Origin: Tolypocladium sp. Sup5 PDA-1 | Taxonomy: Eukaryota > Ascomycota > Sordariomycetes > Hypocreales > Ophiocordycipitaceae | Assembly: GCA_000750105.3 (NCBI GenBank) | Contig: JPHH03000018.1 | Location: forward strand, 372,001 to 436,000 | Direction of reading: 5' to 3' | Length of the DNA stretch: 64,000 nt | Shown: one piece after another, positions 34,809 through 45,140 of the stretch | Numbering within the stretch: position 1 is the stretch's first letter | Layout of the letters: each line of letters begins with the position of its first letter | Made by a program: the position numbers and the translations under genes | Notes under the pieces: model-generated | What the model saw: the letters and a program-made list of their open reading frames with translations, nothing else | The model's database searches: none | What the model was told of the DNA's origin: nothing

Positions 34809-36572
34809 TCAGGCATCCCCAATCTCAAACCGCACCAGAATCGTGCACTTGGTCTCCCGCCCCTTCATGTCCATCATGCGGATGAAGCTCCACCCCGGCA
34901 CCGCGTACAGCAGCCGCACCGCCGCCACCGCAAACATGGGGTTGCGCGCCCACGCGTCGTCGCTCTTGATGAGCATGCGCAGGAAGACGAGCTCGTTGTC
35001 CTCGTACACCCACTCCAGCGGCTCGCCGTCGCTCCACACCGGGTCCGTCGCCGGCGGGTTCTCGCCGCGGTGCAGCATCCCCAGCCGGTGGTGCTTGTAG
35101 GGCGACGTCTTGCGCTTGTGCGTCTCGCCGTCGATGCCGCAGGGGCTGTACAGGTTGCACGTGAGGTACGGCTTGATGGACTCGGCCTCGCGGTCCTCGT
35201 GCAGCGGAATATCCGTCGCGCCGGCGACGTGCAGCCGGAGCCGCTTCTTGCGGCCCGTGCCGATGTTGCCGTCGCCGTCGGCGCGCAGCGCGGCCGGCTT
35301 GAGCACGTAGCCCTCGGAGCCGCTGAAGAGCGCGTCGTTGAGCTGATTGCTCGTGCCAAACGTCTGCCAGTTGAGCGCGCAGATCTGCGCGCCGATGCCC
35401 CAAAACGCCACCGGCTTGAGGTTCGAGGAGCCGATGCGCGTGCCCTTGGGGTACACGCGCATCAGGTGGTGGGCGTTGTGCCGGCTGATGGGCACGGCGC
35501 TGGCCGGGAGGTGCTTGGACAGCCCCGACTCGGACACGTTGATGAGGTGGTGATGCGGCCCGTTGACGAGCTGCCCCGGGTCGTACCACGAGTTGTCGCC
35601 CGGCTTGACCGACTGCGCGTAGACGCCGAGCTCCGCCAGCTCGGGGACGATGACGCTGGACGCCGCGGCCTTTTCCTTCTTGTTCTCGTCGTAGGCCTTG
35701 CGGGCTTCCCGCTCCTCCTCCTCTGCGTCCGACTCGTCGCCCGAGTTGAAGTCGCTGTCGTCCGTCTCCCCGGGGATGTGGTACTCGACGATGACGGTGA
35801 TGCGCGGGCCAAGGTCGGCCAACCTGACGTGGCCACCGTAGCCCTCCTGCTCACGGTGCCCTGCATGGCGAACAGCCTCGCTGAGCAGGCGATCGCCAAA
35901 GACCTCCTTCATGATTTCCACCAGGCGCAGCTGGCCGTGGTCGCCGCAGTGGTTCTCGAGCGACACCATGATGGGCGCCACGACGTACCCCGAGTTGCGG
36001 GCGGCGAAGGCGAGCTCGTCGTCAAACACATCGCGGATGGTCTCGCACACTTTGCGGAACGGGACGTGGGAGACGAGCGTGTAGCCGTGCGTCACCTTGG
36101 GCTCGTCCTCGTTCTCGCTGTTGTCCCACGCGTCAATCTCGACGCAGCGAGAGCCCGTCTGGAGCGCCGTCTCGTACGCCGCCGCCGACGACGTGCCGTA
36201 CAGCTGATGGGCCACCAGGTAGGTGTTGTGGCTGGAGCTGATGAAGTACTCTGGCAGCGGATGAGAGCGGTCCAGGAGGGCCTCTGGCACGCTGAACGAG
36301 GTCCGGCTCAGCAGGCGGCGGAGAGCGTCGCTGGGCTCATTGGTATCCAAGCCGGCATCTCTCTCAGAGAGGACCTTCTCCCCGACGAGAAACGACCTCA
36401 GCGCATGGCTGACCCTGAGCTCGCCCTTGGCGTGGTCGGCCTTGCGGTTGTGACGACCGCCTCCGCCGACGGTGTCGGCTCCAATCACACCACCCACGTC
36501 CTCGTCCTCGTCGCTCCCAGACTTGGAGAAGGGGTTCATGTGCGCGAGCCGCGACGAGAGATGGTCCGCCAT
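34809..36572 (-). CDS. Phosphoinositide-specific phospholipase C
   Basis: A single-exon PI-PLC of about 587 residues that cleaves PIP2 to inositol trisphosphate and diacylglycerol. The X domain begins at PLPEYFISSSHNTYLVAHQL (first catalytic His). It continues with CVEIDAWD (metal ligands), VTHGYTLVSHVPF (second catalytic His) and IMVSLENHC. An acidic X-Y linker follows (DDSDFNSGDESDAEEEE). The Y domain contains SRHNAHHLMRVYPKGTRIGSSN and ALNWQTFG. The C-terminal C2-like domain runs from KKRLRLHVAGATDIP. No EF-hand or PH domain is visible, as in short fungal forms. The start at 36572 (MADHLSSRLAHMNPF) is preferred over the in-frame ATG at 36689, whose extension has no family look. Confidence 0.93.
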   Translation of the reverse strand: MADHLSSRLAHMNPFSKSGSDEDEDVGGVIGADTVGGGGRHNRKADHAKGELRVSHALRSFLVGEKVLSERDAGLDTNEPSDALRRLLSRTSFSVPEALLDRSHPLPEYFISSSHNTYLVAHQLYGTSSAAAYETALQTGSRCVEIDAWDNSENEDEPKVTHGYTLVSHVPFRKVCETIRDVFDDELAFAARNSGYVVAPIMVSLENHCGDHGQLRLVEIMKEVFGDRLLSEAVRHAGHREQEGYGGHVRLADLGPRITVIVEYHIPGETDDSDFNSGDESDAEEEEREARKAYDENKKEKAAASSVIVPELAELGVYAQSVKPGDNSWYDPGQLVNGPHHHLINVSESGLSKHLPASAVPISRHNAHHLMRVYPKGTRIGSSNLKPVAFWGIGAQICALNWQTFGTSNQLNDALFSGSEGYVLKPAALRADGDGNIGTGRKKRLRLHVAGATDIPLHEDREAESIKPYLTCNLYSPCGIDGETHKRKTSPYKHHRLGMLHRGENPPATDPVWSDGEPLEWVYEDNELVFLRMLIKSDDAWARNPMFAVAAVRLLYAVPGWSFIRMMDMKGRETKCTILVRFEIGDA

Positions 36573-37028
36573 GATGCCGGATGAGTTGCGTAAGTGCGAA
36601 ATGAGGGGAAAGCAAATTGGGGCTGAGAGGTTGTGTGTGTTGTTGGAGATGGATGCCGTGAGTCCGTGTAATGATGCATGCACAGCCACTCTGTTGTCGG
36701 CACGTCTCCGCCCTGCTGTATGTTAGTCACAGCGTATTGGTGAGCTGTGCAGGCACAAGTAGGCGCCCCGAGTTGATTTGCGCCAAAGGCAGGATGCGAT
36801 GACTGATGCTTCTCCAGACGGTGAAGGTGATGATGGAGTCAAGACTCAAGGGGTGGGCGCACAGCTGGTTTGCGTCATGGCTGTTCGGCATCTCATGGTG
36901 GGGTTGCCAAAGCCAACGACGGAAACAGCCGCGGTGGCGCCAAGAACAGGTTGGTGGCGCAGCCCAACGAGCAGGATATGTCCGTCTTAACTTCTTAAGC
37001 CAGGCTGGTCCAAGAGTCAAGGCGGCCG
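36573..37028. other. Intergenic, upstream of phospholipase C
   Basis: Contains the presumed promoter and leader of the phospholipase C gene and the 3' flank of the next minus-strand gene. No gene is seen. Confidence 0.4.
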
Positions 37029-38369
37029 TTATAACCCGTGAAACAGAACCCAGTCCTCCATGCCGAGAATGCCCATCACGTCCTCGTCCAGCGGGCTCAT
37101 GTACGGAAACGCCACGTCCTTGAGCCCGTGCCGCACCCAGTACCCCTGGTGATGCGCCGAGTCGCCGCTGAGCGGCCTCCAGTACCGCTCCAGCTGCCCG
37201 CCGTAGCACGCGTGCTCGACCACCTCCCCGGCCTCCTTGGCCCGCCTCCTCCGCAGCGCGTACATGGTGCTGGGGATCGCGACGGAGCACTCGCGCACGC
37301 GGGGCCCCAGCCGGCGCACCATCTTGTCGACGGGCCTCATGACGATGTCTTCCATCGTCTCATACTCCCACTCGCTGGGGTCTGGGACGCCTCCGCGCGG
37401 GGGGCACGGGGTGCGCCATTGCACCGCGAGGTAGAGGAACTCGGCGCGCGGAAACATGCTCGGGACGACTTCGAGAAACTCTTTGAAGAACGGAATGTTG
37501 CGGTCCCTGTCCTGCAGCCGGGGCGCGTCAAACTCCCACATGAGCTCTACCGAGTTGATGCTCGACCGCCGCTGCGGGAGGAGGAACTGGTCAACGTTGT
37601 AGAGCAGCTCCTTGCTGGCGCTGTGTACCGTGTTGGTCGAGTAGAGCACGTCGATGCCCTCGACGTAGCTGTCGACAGGAGTCAGTCACTGACGCCGGTG
37701 GGGGCCCAGGGGGGAAGCATACGCCTGTCGGCAGGTGAGGAGCCAGCCCATGGCCCCAATGAAGCATTTGCTCGGATACTCGCCCGGCCAGAGGTCGCAG
37801 ACTTCGTCGTCGACGATGCCAAAGCGGCACAGGTCCTGGGACGGCTGAACCTGGTGGCCAGGGGCGCCAGGCACGGGCATGTTTCGATGGCAGACGGAGC
37901 TCCGCCACATGTAGCGCTTCGACCGCGAGTCCTTGACCTTGACACGGCTGTCGTCCAGGCCGCCGTACCGGTACAGGTTCATGTTGCAGTGGGACACGCC
38001 GTCGCGCGAGGAGCGTCTCGGCTTGGGCAGCCGCAGGGGGTAGTCGTAGATGAGGTCCATGTGCACCGTTTGCTCGCCAAACGCCTCGACCAGGACCCGG
38101 CGGCGGACCTCGAACGGCAGCTTCTGGAAGAAGGCGCTCTCTGCGATGGCGGCTTGCGGGTGCGGCATGAGGCCGAGGTTCTCGCACGACGGGCTCGGGG
38201 TGATGGGCCGCGGGCGTTTCGCGGGGAGCGTGGGCAGGGTCGGGTTGTTCTTCCTAGGGGCGAGCTTCTTGCGTATCCATTTCGAGGCCGTCAGTGGCGA
38301 CTTGAGGATGGTGCCGAGCCGTGGCGGGTCTCCGATGCTATCGCCAACAAATGGCGACGCCAAAGCCAT
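37029..38369 (-). CDS. Hypothetical protein, DUF7730-like, two exons
   Basis: A 428-residue protein. Exons 38369-37723 and 37668-37029 join in frame (CRQA to YVEGIDVLYSTNTVH). After a basic, Pro-rich N-terminus (about 75 residues) comes FFQKLPFEVRRRVLVEAFG, an F-box-like start of the fungal domain usually labelled DUF7730. Then follow LLTCRQAYVEGIDVLYSTN (the typical 'CRQ-x-Y-xE-x2-x2LY-x-N' block) and ERYWRPL. Proteins of this type are abundant in ascomycetes and uncharacterised. No signal peptide or membrane segment is seen. No function is proposed. A long plus-strand open frame (37038-38711) is its antisense shadow. Confidence 0.8.
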
Positions 38370-38402
38370 GGTGCGTGGTATGAGAGAGCTGCGGTGACGG
38401 CG

Positions 38403-38443
38403 CTAGACTCAATGCTGGACTCAATGCTGGACTCAATGCTGGG
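38403..38443. repeat. 12 bp tandem repeat, three units
   Basis: Three copies of ctggactcaatg (the first with one change) just upstream of the DUF7730-like gene start. Confidence 0.85.
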
Positions 38444-40275
38444 CAGAGGGCGAGAGGGGAGGAGAGAGGAGGAGAGGGTGGCATGTCGGGAGACGATGAG
38501 TGAGCACCAGACACGGCTGGACCGCCAACCGGCTGCGCGCATGTTGGCTGACGGTACAAGGCAGCATCCGCCCCGACCTGCTGCTGCAGTCGAGCCTTGG
38601 AAGGCAGCTGCTTCGTATCAGATTCCGTCTGACGGGGGGGTTCATTCAGAGGACTTGAGGCCATCCTTTCAGCGTGCTGGAGCACAGCCATGTCAACTGA
38701 AGCTTGGATGATGTTAGCGCCTGAACCCGTGTAAGTCACTGGCCCTAGATGAGACGAGCCGTTGCAGCCTCAATTATGCGGCCACAACAGCCCCAATTCT
38801 CAGGCACCAACTTTCGGACCCACACGCATCCACCAGCAAGCAACTGGTTAAAAATTCGACGACGGATCCTTTTTCCCTCCTCTTCTTCTTCTTCTTCATT
38901 CAAAATATTGAACAACGCAAAAAACAACGTCCAGGTTCCTCCTCAACCTTGCCGGCCCGAGGTGCGCCTCCGGGCAGCGCCCACGACTGCCGGCCCCAGA
39001 TCGAGGGACACAGGACGGAGAGAAAAGCGCACAATCTTGGGTGCGGTGCTTCCCGGGCCTTTGCGCCTCGTGGGGAGGATCGCAATGATTGAACGTACAT
39101 ACTTTCGCGATGCCTTCGATGGTGATGATGGGCGAGGGGGTTGCGGCCCGAGATGGAGCGGGTTGGCCGCAGGCTTGACGCCTTGACGCCGCTGTTGACG
39201 GCCGACGTTCCCATTGTAGACGTGACTCTTGACTGTACCCAGCTAGCATTGAGAGCGCACGCTGTCGCCATGTCGCGCGTATGCTGCTCAGGCAACAAGA
39301 TATGCTGCAACCGTGGTCCTGAGGCGTGAAGGATTGAGTCTTCACCCGCCGAGGAGGATATTCATTGTAGACACCGCCTCTCCGGCTCCGGCCTTGGTGT
39401 TCGTGCCCTGAGCGCATGGATATTTACAGGGCTGAAGCAACTGTAGCCGGCAGTTGACATTGCTGCCTGAGCCATCGCTTCTCATTCCTGCGCCGTGCGG
39501 ACGAGACCCGATGACAGAGTTCTACGTACGGACTTCTTCGTACAGACTTCAACACGCAAAGTAAAGGCACCATGCCAACACGCAAGGCAATCAACAGTCA
39601 CCCGCCAGCATCGGCCAACACTTTGCGGAAAAGCTATTCAATTCATCCGCAGCATATAATACAGGCCCATCCTCCGCCCACACGACGTTTGTGATGCGGT
39701 GGCTCAGCCTCAAAGCGAGCAACCAGGCCCATCATTAAGAGAACCAAAAAGCACCACCCAGTAGTACCGAAAAAAACGGACAGTGGTCTTCCCGAAGAAA
39801 GAGCCAACCGGCCCGCCGTAGTTTGTGTGAAAATCGGGCGCCGCCGCGTCGCATGTCGGCGGCCAACGGCGAAAGAAGTGAAACTCTCTCTCTCTCTCTG
39901 GTCAATTCTCACTCTCTCATCATTCCATGTCCTTTCATCTGCGGTCGTAGTGGGGGCGTAGCTCGTTTGTGCGGGTTTGCGATCATCTCTCGTCGTCTTT
40001 TTTTTTTTTGGTATGGGCTGTATCCGTTGTTTGTTGGTTGTTTTTGTTGCGGCGTGGTTGTACACTGAAGGGATAGAGGGACGTATCAAGAAGCGAAAAG
40101 TCGGCGTCATGGAAGCGACTGGGTCTTTGTGACGGAAAAAAAGGCGTTGGATGGGACCAGCCACCGCCTGAAAGTGAAGTATGTGCGTAATAGAAGGGAG
40201 TCAAAGGATGAAAGTCGAGGCGGGTCGAGAAGCAACGGAGTTCATGCCGTCTTGGGTGGGTAAGAGGCATCTTGT
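38444..40275. other. Gene-poor interval, 1.8 kb
   Basis: No gene is supported. Several short minus-strand frames at 38.9-39.4 kb lack domains. The right part is AT/CT-rich and probably includes the 3' UTR of the pheromone precursor. Confidence 0.4.
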
Positions 40276-40746
40276 TTAAGCGAACCCAGCTGAGATGCCC
40301 TCGGCGACGGCACGGATGGCGTGCAAGTCGCGCTTGGCCTTCCAGCACGGCTGTCCAGGCAGCCAGCACCATGGCTCAGGGGCTGCCTCGCGCTTCTGGT
40401 TGCCGGCGTCGGCCTCGAACTGGTCCCCCAGGCCCAGGCTCTTGTAGTAGTCCTGCGGGTTGTCCCTCGTGAGAGCGATGAGGTTGGCGAGCTCGTTGAC
40501 GGCGCGCTTGACGGCGTAGCCGGCTCCGCCAGGGAGGTTTCCGGCCTCGGCCTCGGGGGTGCGCTTGGCCACGCCGCCGGACGACTGGATGGCTTCGGCA
40601 AAGGCATCGGCGACTCTCTTCGCCTTCCAGCACGGCTGCCCGGGCAGGGTGCACCATGGGTTGGCATCGGGGTTCGGGGCAGGGTTGGGGGCGGCCATGG
40701 CTCCCGCGGCGAGGGCAGCCACGACGGTGGCGGCGGTGAACTTCAT
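40276..40746 (-). CDS. ppg1: Alpha-type mating pheromone precursor with two non-identical peptide units
   Basis: A 156-residue secreted precursor. MKFTAATVVAALAAGAMA is the signal peptide. Two mature decapeptides are visible: WCTLPGQPCW (31-40) and WCWLPGQPCW (126-135), each followed by KAKR, a Kex2-type site. Each is preceded by dipeptides suited to Ste13-like trimming (NPAPNPDANP; EAAPEP). Further KR sites lie at 61-62, 80-81 and 118-119. The WCxxxGQPCW form with two Cys is the ascomycete alpha-pheromone class, recognised by the Ste2-type GPCR (Pre-2). Most relatives have more and identical repeats; here only two units exist and they differ at position 3. No intron is seen. The gene symbol follows Sordariomycete usage. 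Confidence 0.9.
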   Translation of the reverse strand: MKFTAATVVAALAAGAMAAPNPAPNPDANPWCTLPGQPCWKAKRVADAFAEAIQSSGGVAKRTPEAEAGNLPGGAGYAVKRAVNELANLIALTRDNPQDYYKSLGLGDQFEADAGNQKREAAPEPWCWLPGQPCWKAKRDLHAIRAVAEGISAGFA

Positions 40747-42643
40747 CGTGGGTGTTGAGAGTGCTAGCCGAAGCTCAGTATGGTGGTATCAGGGGAGCAC
40801 GAAAGTACTCGTGCGAGCGTCGTTGGAAGTGTCTCTTCTTGGGAGGTGTCGTGGGTTTCTCTTGTTACCAAGTTGAGGCTTCGTATCCAGGACCAGCCTC
40901 TTGGATCGAGCGGCGGCAAGAGGCGAGTTTTATCATTCCTCAAAGACAAGTGCCTGGATGTATGCCTTCGTGATGTTCATGAAAGAAGCTTTGGCCCAAT
41001 AGACAGTCGTATCACTCGTGCGAGGGAGAATGGCCGCTAGCTCTATTGACGGGGCTGCTCAATAACAGCCTGAGGGGCTGCAGGATGATCGGAGCCGACA
41101 AGGCAGCGCTCAAGTATGAATGATATGCGCACTAGCAGCAATCGTCCTGCTCTCTGGCCATGCTCCTGCGGGTCTTGAAGCAAGCATCAACTGCTTATTC
41201 GCGAGTTCCCCAAGACTCAACAGCCGCGGCTGCGGTGGAGTGGCAGTGACCTCCATCGCAACGGGCGTGGTTTATTGACAGCTCGAGAACAGCCCAATAC
41301 AGCCACTGGGATAGATAATAAAGCCATGGGCGGAGTGAATGTCGTCGGAGAAAGCCACCTTTGATTCTTCAAAAGACGCCTCAAGCCAAGTCATCTGCCA
41401 CGTCCCGACGATCGTGCATGCGGCGCAGCACAGTATTCCGGGGTGTCCCTGGCGATAACGTTAAGCAGGGCATCTTCACAGGGGCAGCAGGCGGGCTGGA
41501 ATGGAATCCCCCAATCAGGTGGCGCGAATATCCCCGGCCGATCGGTGTGCTGCGGCTGGGTTATGGCAGTTCCTTATTGAAGCTCTATTCACAACCCGAT
41601 CTGGCAACGCGCTTGGCCAGCCACAAAGCCACAACCTCGCAACCTCACGACGAGACAACGCACAAAGAGCAAACACAAAGGAACAGCGCTGCAACGAGTT
41701 CTTGGTGGGTTTTTCCTCGGCGATGAGGTGCGTTTCATTGTGACCATCGTGAGATGCGTTGCTGTGGATTGCCTCGAGGTCAGACGGTTGGTGGTGGGAT
41801 AAGCAACGATCCAGCAGATGCAGTGACAAGTCATGTCTCATCGGAATCGCAACTCGCCGGCTGCTGTTTGTGCCATTGCTTCCGATAAAGGCTTGGCCGA
41901 CATGGCACTAAGTTGAACAGGTCCTAGCCCTGGCCCCTTCGGTTGGTTTGCGATCGCAGTGTTTGGTCCACGCAAAGCGTCATCGCCACCTGCATCGTCG
42001 ATGTCGGCAGCAAACAGACTGCATATTAGGGACCAACTGTCGACTGTATCCTTATAGAGTTGTTGTGTCTGGGACGTTATGCCTCCACCCTCAGCCTCGT
42101 GACAATTAGCAGCCCCCAGGCACATGCACATGGCAAGCCGTGGTGCAGGCTCAGGGATAGAGATGAGCACCGTGGTTCAGCTTGGCCTCGACCATGTCCG
42201 GCAAAGCCTCAACGCCTCGCAAGCACGCAATGACTCTGCTGGTGTGCTCTCGTTGTTGTCGTGGCGGACATGAGGGCGCCTGGGGCCTCGGGGAGGTGAC
42301 GCGGTGCCTTGTTGCCCATGAGGTTCCATATGCGGCTGGGCTTCTGGAACAGAGAGATTGCCCGAGTGGCAGATTATGGTTTCCGCAGGGCTTTTTCAAT
42401 ACTATTCCGGTAGTCCAAGAGGGTATGCTTACCAAAAGCCGCATGGCACATCTACAAGCGCGGGGAAGATAGATGCCCGTGGGGGATATGCTTCACGTCT
42501 CCGAATCGAGGGAGAACGCAGCGGGTTCTATTGAACACCCGAATAGGGAAAGCTTCTCGGGCCATTGGCGTACGGGCCGTCGTGATATCCGTGCCCGAAT
42601 TCCCTCGATATCTGTGCCATTTCCCAGCTCAGAGGCACGCAGT
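40747..42643. other. Gene-poor interval, 1.9 kb
   Basis: Upstream region of the pheromone gene and 3' flank of the phytase gene. No open frame has a recognisable domain or splice structure. Confidence 0.4.
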
Positions 42644-45140
42644 TCACATCCTGGGGCCTGGAACAGGGGCTCTGGGATCCCAGTCGCCGTCCACTTGGCC
42701 CAACAACCCCAGATCCTTCAGCTGCACTGCACCAAGTATCTTCTCCAGGCTCACAAGCTTGAAGCTAGCCAGGGGGCTGGTCGACCCGTCGGGTAGTTGA
42801 TTGGCGTCGTCATGAGCGACAAGCAAGCCGTGCGGAAAGGCCGGGCCAAGCCACGCCCCGACCGCGGCAACGCCATCTGTGTTGCTCACGGCGTCTGTCT
42901 TGCCATCCGAGGACTTGACGATGGTAAAGGTCGTCACGTAGTCGTGCGGAGGCGCTCGGCGGTAGACGTTGTATGCGCTCACGCCCTGGCAGGAGACGAT
43001 GATGAAGCCGTCTTCGGGGACGCGTCCAATGACTAGCGTGACCCCTTCCACGTCGCCGAAGAGGCGGCCGTCACCAACCCTGGCAATCACCATGCCCTCA
43101 TCTTTGGAATCCGGCTCAGCTCCGTACCTCCAGAGTGCAGAGGGCTCCTCTCCCAGGAGGATCCAGCCATTCTCCTCGTCAGCCACGCAGCCCTCCACCT
43201 GCCCACCGCTGCCACCTTTGAACTCTCTGACTAGCGTCGTCTCGAGCGTACCGTCGGCGCTCGTCGTGAGTTCGTACTGGAGATATCTGGCGGATTTCGC
43301 GTTGACAAAGAGGTACTGCTTGCCAGTCTTGGGGGAGCGATACGTGCAAGAGCCATAGACTTTGAACTTGTCCAACACGGGCTGAGTACCGCCAGGAACA
43401 TACGTCAGCGTTCCGTTGGGAAGCATTTCGAAGAGACTGTTCGAGTCAGTTAGTTCCTTGACCACGTGCGTGCAACAGAGACCTACCATAGGGTGTTATC
43501 CTTGCGACAGGCGGCAAACGCAAGGTCCACTGTACGATTGCCGGCAGCAAAGCCATAGATGATATCGACATTGTTGGGCTCCCCGGCACTGAGGGTCTGT
43601 AGCAGACGCCCTGACAGACCAAACACCGCCAGCCCAGCACTCTCCTTCGACTTGGTGGTGGTAATGATTCGTGACAGGTTTCGCGAGACTGGGGAGATCC
43701 AGATGGCCGGGTCGTCGCCGTCGCCACCGTTGGCATCGGTCTCGAACGACGGCTCGACCAGGAGGAACGAGCAATGCAATCCACCCCAGCCATCATCGCA
43801 CTGACACGTATTCGGGCCAGCGCATCGGCCGTGACCAGAGCAATTGTCGACGCAAGTGTGGCTCTGGCAATTGGCGCCACCAAAGCCGGCAAAGCACTCA
43901 CATGCAGAAAAGCCACTGTCATGCGAGACATTGACGCAGTATCCATTAAACGCGCATGCACTGCAGATTGGCGACTTGCGACGGCACTTGGCGAGACGCC
44001 GAGGGTCGTACCCGGTATTTGGAGTGATGTGGAGTTGTTCCAACGCCGTGCTGAGAGTCGTGACGCCGAAACCGTTGGCCTTGTCTGACTTGAATGCATA
44101 GGTCACAACGCCATTTGGATACTGCCTCGTGGATACCTGATGGACGTTCAGCCCTTGGATCTCGATGCCGTCGTAGCCGGATAACTTCAAGGTGCCAACA
44201 AGGTCAAAGGCGTTGGTGTAGACAGCTATTGAGTCCTCCGAAGAAACCAGGACGTAGTCCTTGCGTGAATCGCCAGCCACATAGATGGCTAAACCTGTGA
44301 TGTCTTCCTGAACTTTGGCCACTTGAGACAGCTTAGGCGGGTTAGTTGTCTCCTGGAGTGACAGTGCATAGACAGTCTTGCCGTCGTCTGTGGACAAGAA
44401 CATCTGGGCGCTCGCATGGGAAGCGGCGCATCCAGAAGCCTCAAAGGGCATATCAAACGATTGGACCTAGACGAGTCAGCCCAAAGAAGGCCGCAACAAC
44501 GTCGTTTTGGTATTCCTACCTCCATTATGCGCGGCTTTCCCTCTGGAGCTCGGACGAGAAGCTGAACCGCCTGGCGCTTGCCAAAGAGAAACAAGTATTG
44601 GTTGCCAGTCTTGCTCTTCCACGGACAGAGAGCGGACCAGTCCCCAAGCTGCTTGCGCTCCGCGTCCTTTATTGGGTCGAAATATGGCATCTCGTACACT
44701 CGAAGGACAGAGTCCGGCTGCGCTATGGTGATGGCCAGATCTTTGCCTCCGACACCGTACACCGTCGCGACGAGCTTGGTCCGTCCGACGACGACCGAGG
44801 CAACCTCTGCAAGCGGCGGATCCGACGCCAGGCTATAGGCGTGAAATCCTCCATGATCGGGGCCGCGGTCGTTTCCCAGCAGCAGCGGCGCACGGCTGGA
44901 GTAGAAGACGCTCGTCCAGTCCGACTTGACCGCGCCCGTGACGGCGGTGACATTGACGTCGATGGTCGCGGCAGCCCGAGCGAGCCAGAGGTTCGCTGAG
45001 ATCACCAGAACGGCGGCGAGAGCTGCAATGGCCATGGCGGACTTGGTTCCCACGCGTTGATGCGCTCGTTGGTGCGCTCGTTGATGCGAGGCCTTTGTCG
45101 TGAGGCCATCTGACCTCCCCCTCACTCCTCGTCCGTCCAT
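42644..45140 (-). CDS. Beta-propeller phytase (3-phytase-like) with EGF-like modules
   Basis: A protein of about 797 residues in three exons, 45140-44520, 44466-43487 and 43436-42644. A basic N-terminus with an HQRA repeat precedes a hydrophobic segment (MAIAALAAVLVISANLWLA), a signal anchor or signal peptide; a start at 45035 is also possible. Residues to about 370 form a degenerate phytase-like propeller. Then come two EGF-like Cys clusters (CSACAFNGYCVN...CECFAGFGGANC and CVDNCSGHGRCAGPNTCQCDDGWGGLHC). The C-terminal half is a canonical BPP domain with DGDDPAIWISPVS, LNNVDIIYGF-like EPNNVDIIYGF, and EGCVADEENGWILLGEEPSALWRYGAEP, which supply the Ca2+ and phosphate ligands. Predicted role: extracellular, Ca-dependent phytate hydrolysis for phosphate. 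Confidence 0.88.

Noticed and set aside
35070..36584. 504-codon plus-strand frame
   Set aside because: Antisense shadow of the GC-rich phospholipase C coding region, which has clear catalytic motifs on the minus strand.
37038..38711. 557-codon plus-strand frame
   Set aside because: Antisense shadow of the DUF7730-like gene, whose two exons splice cleanly on the minus strand.
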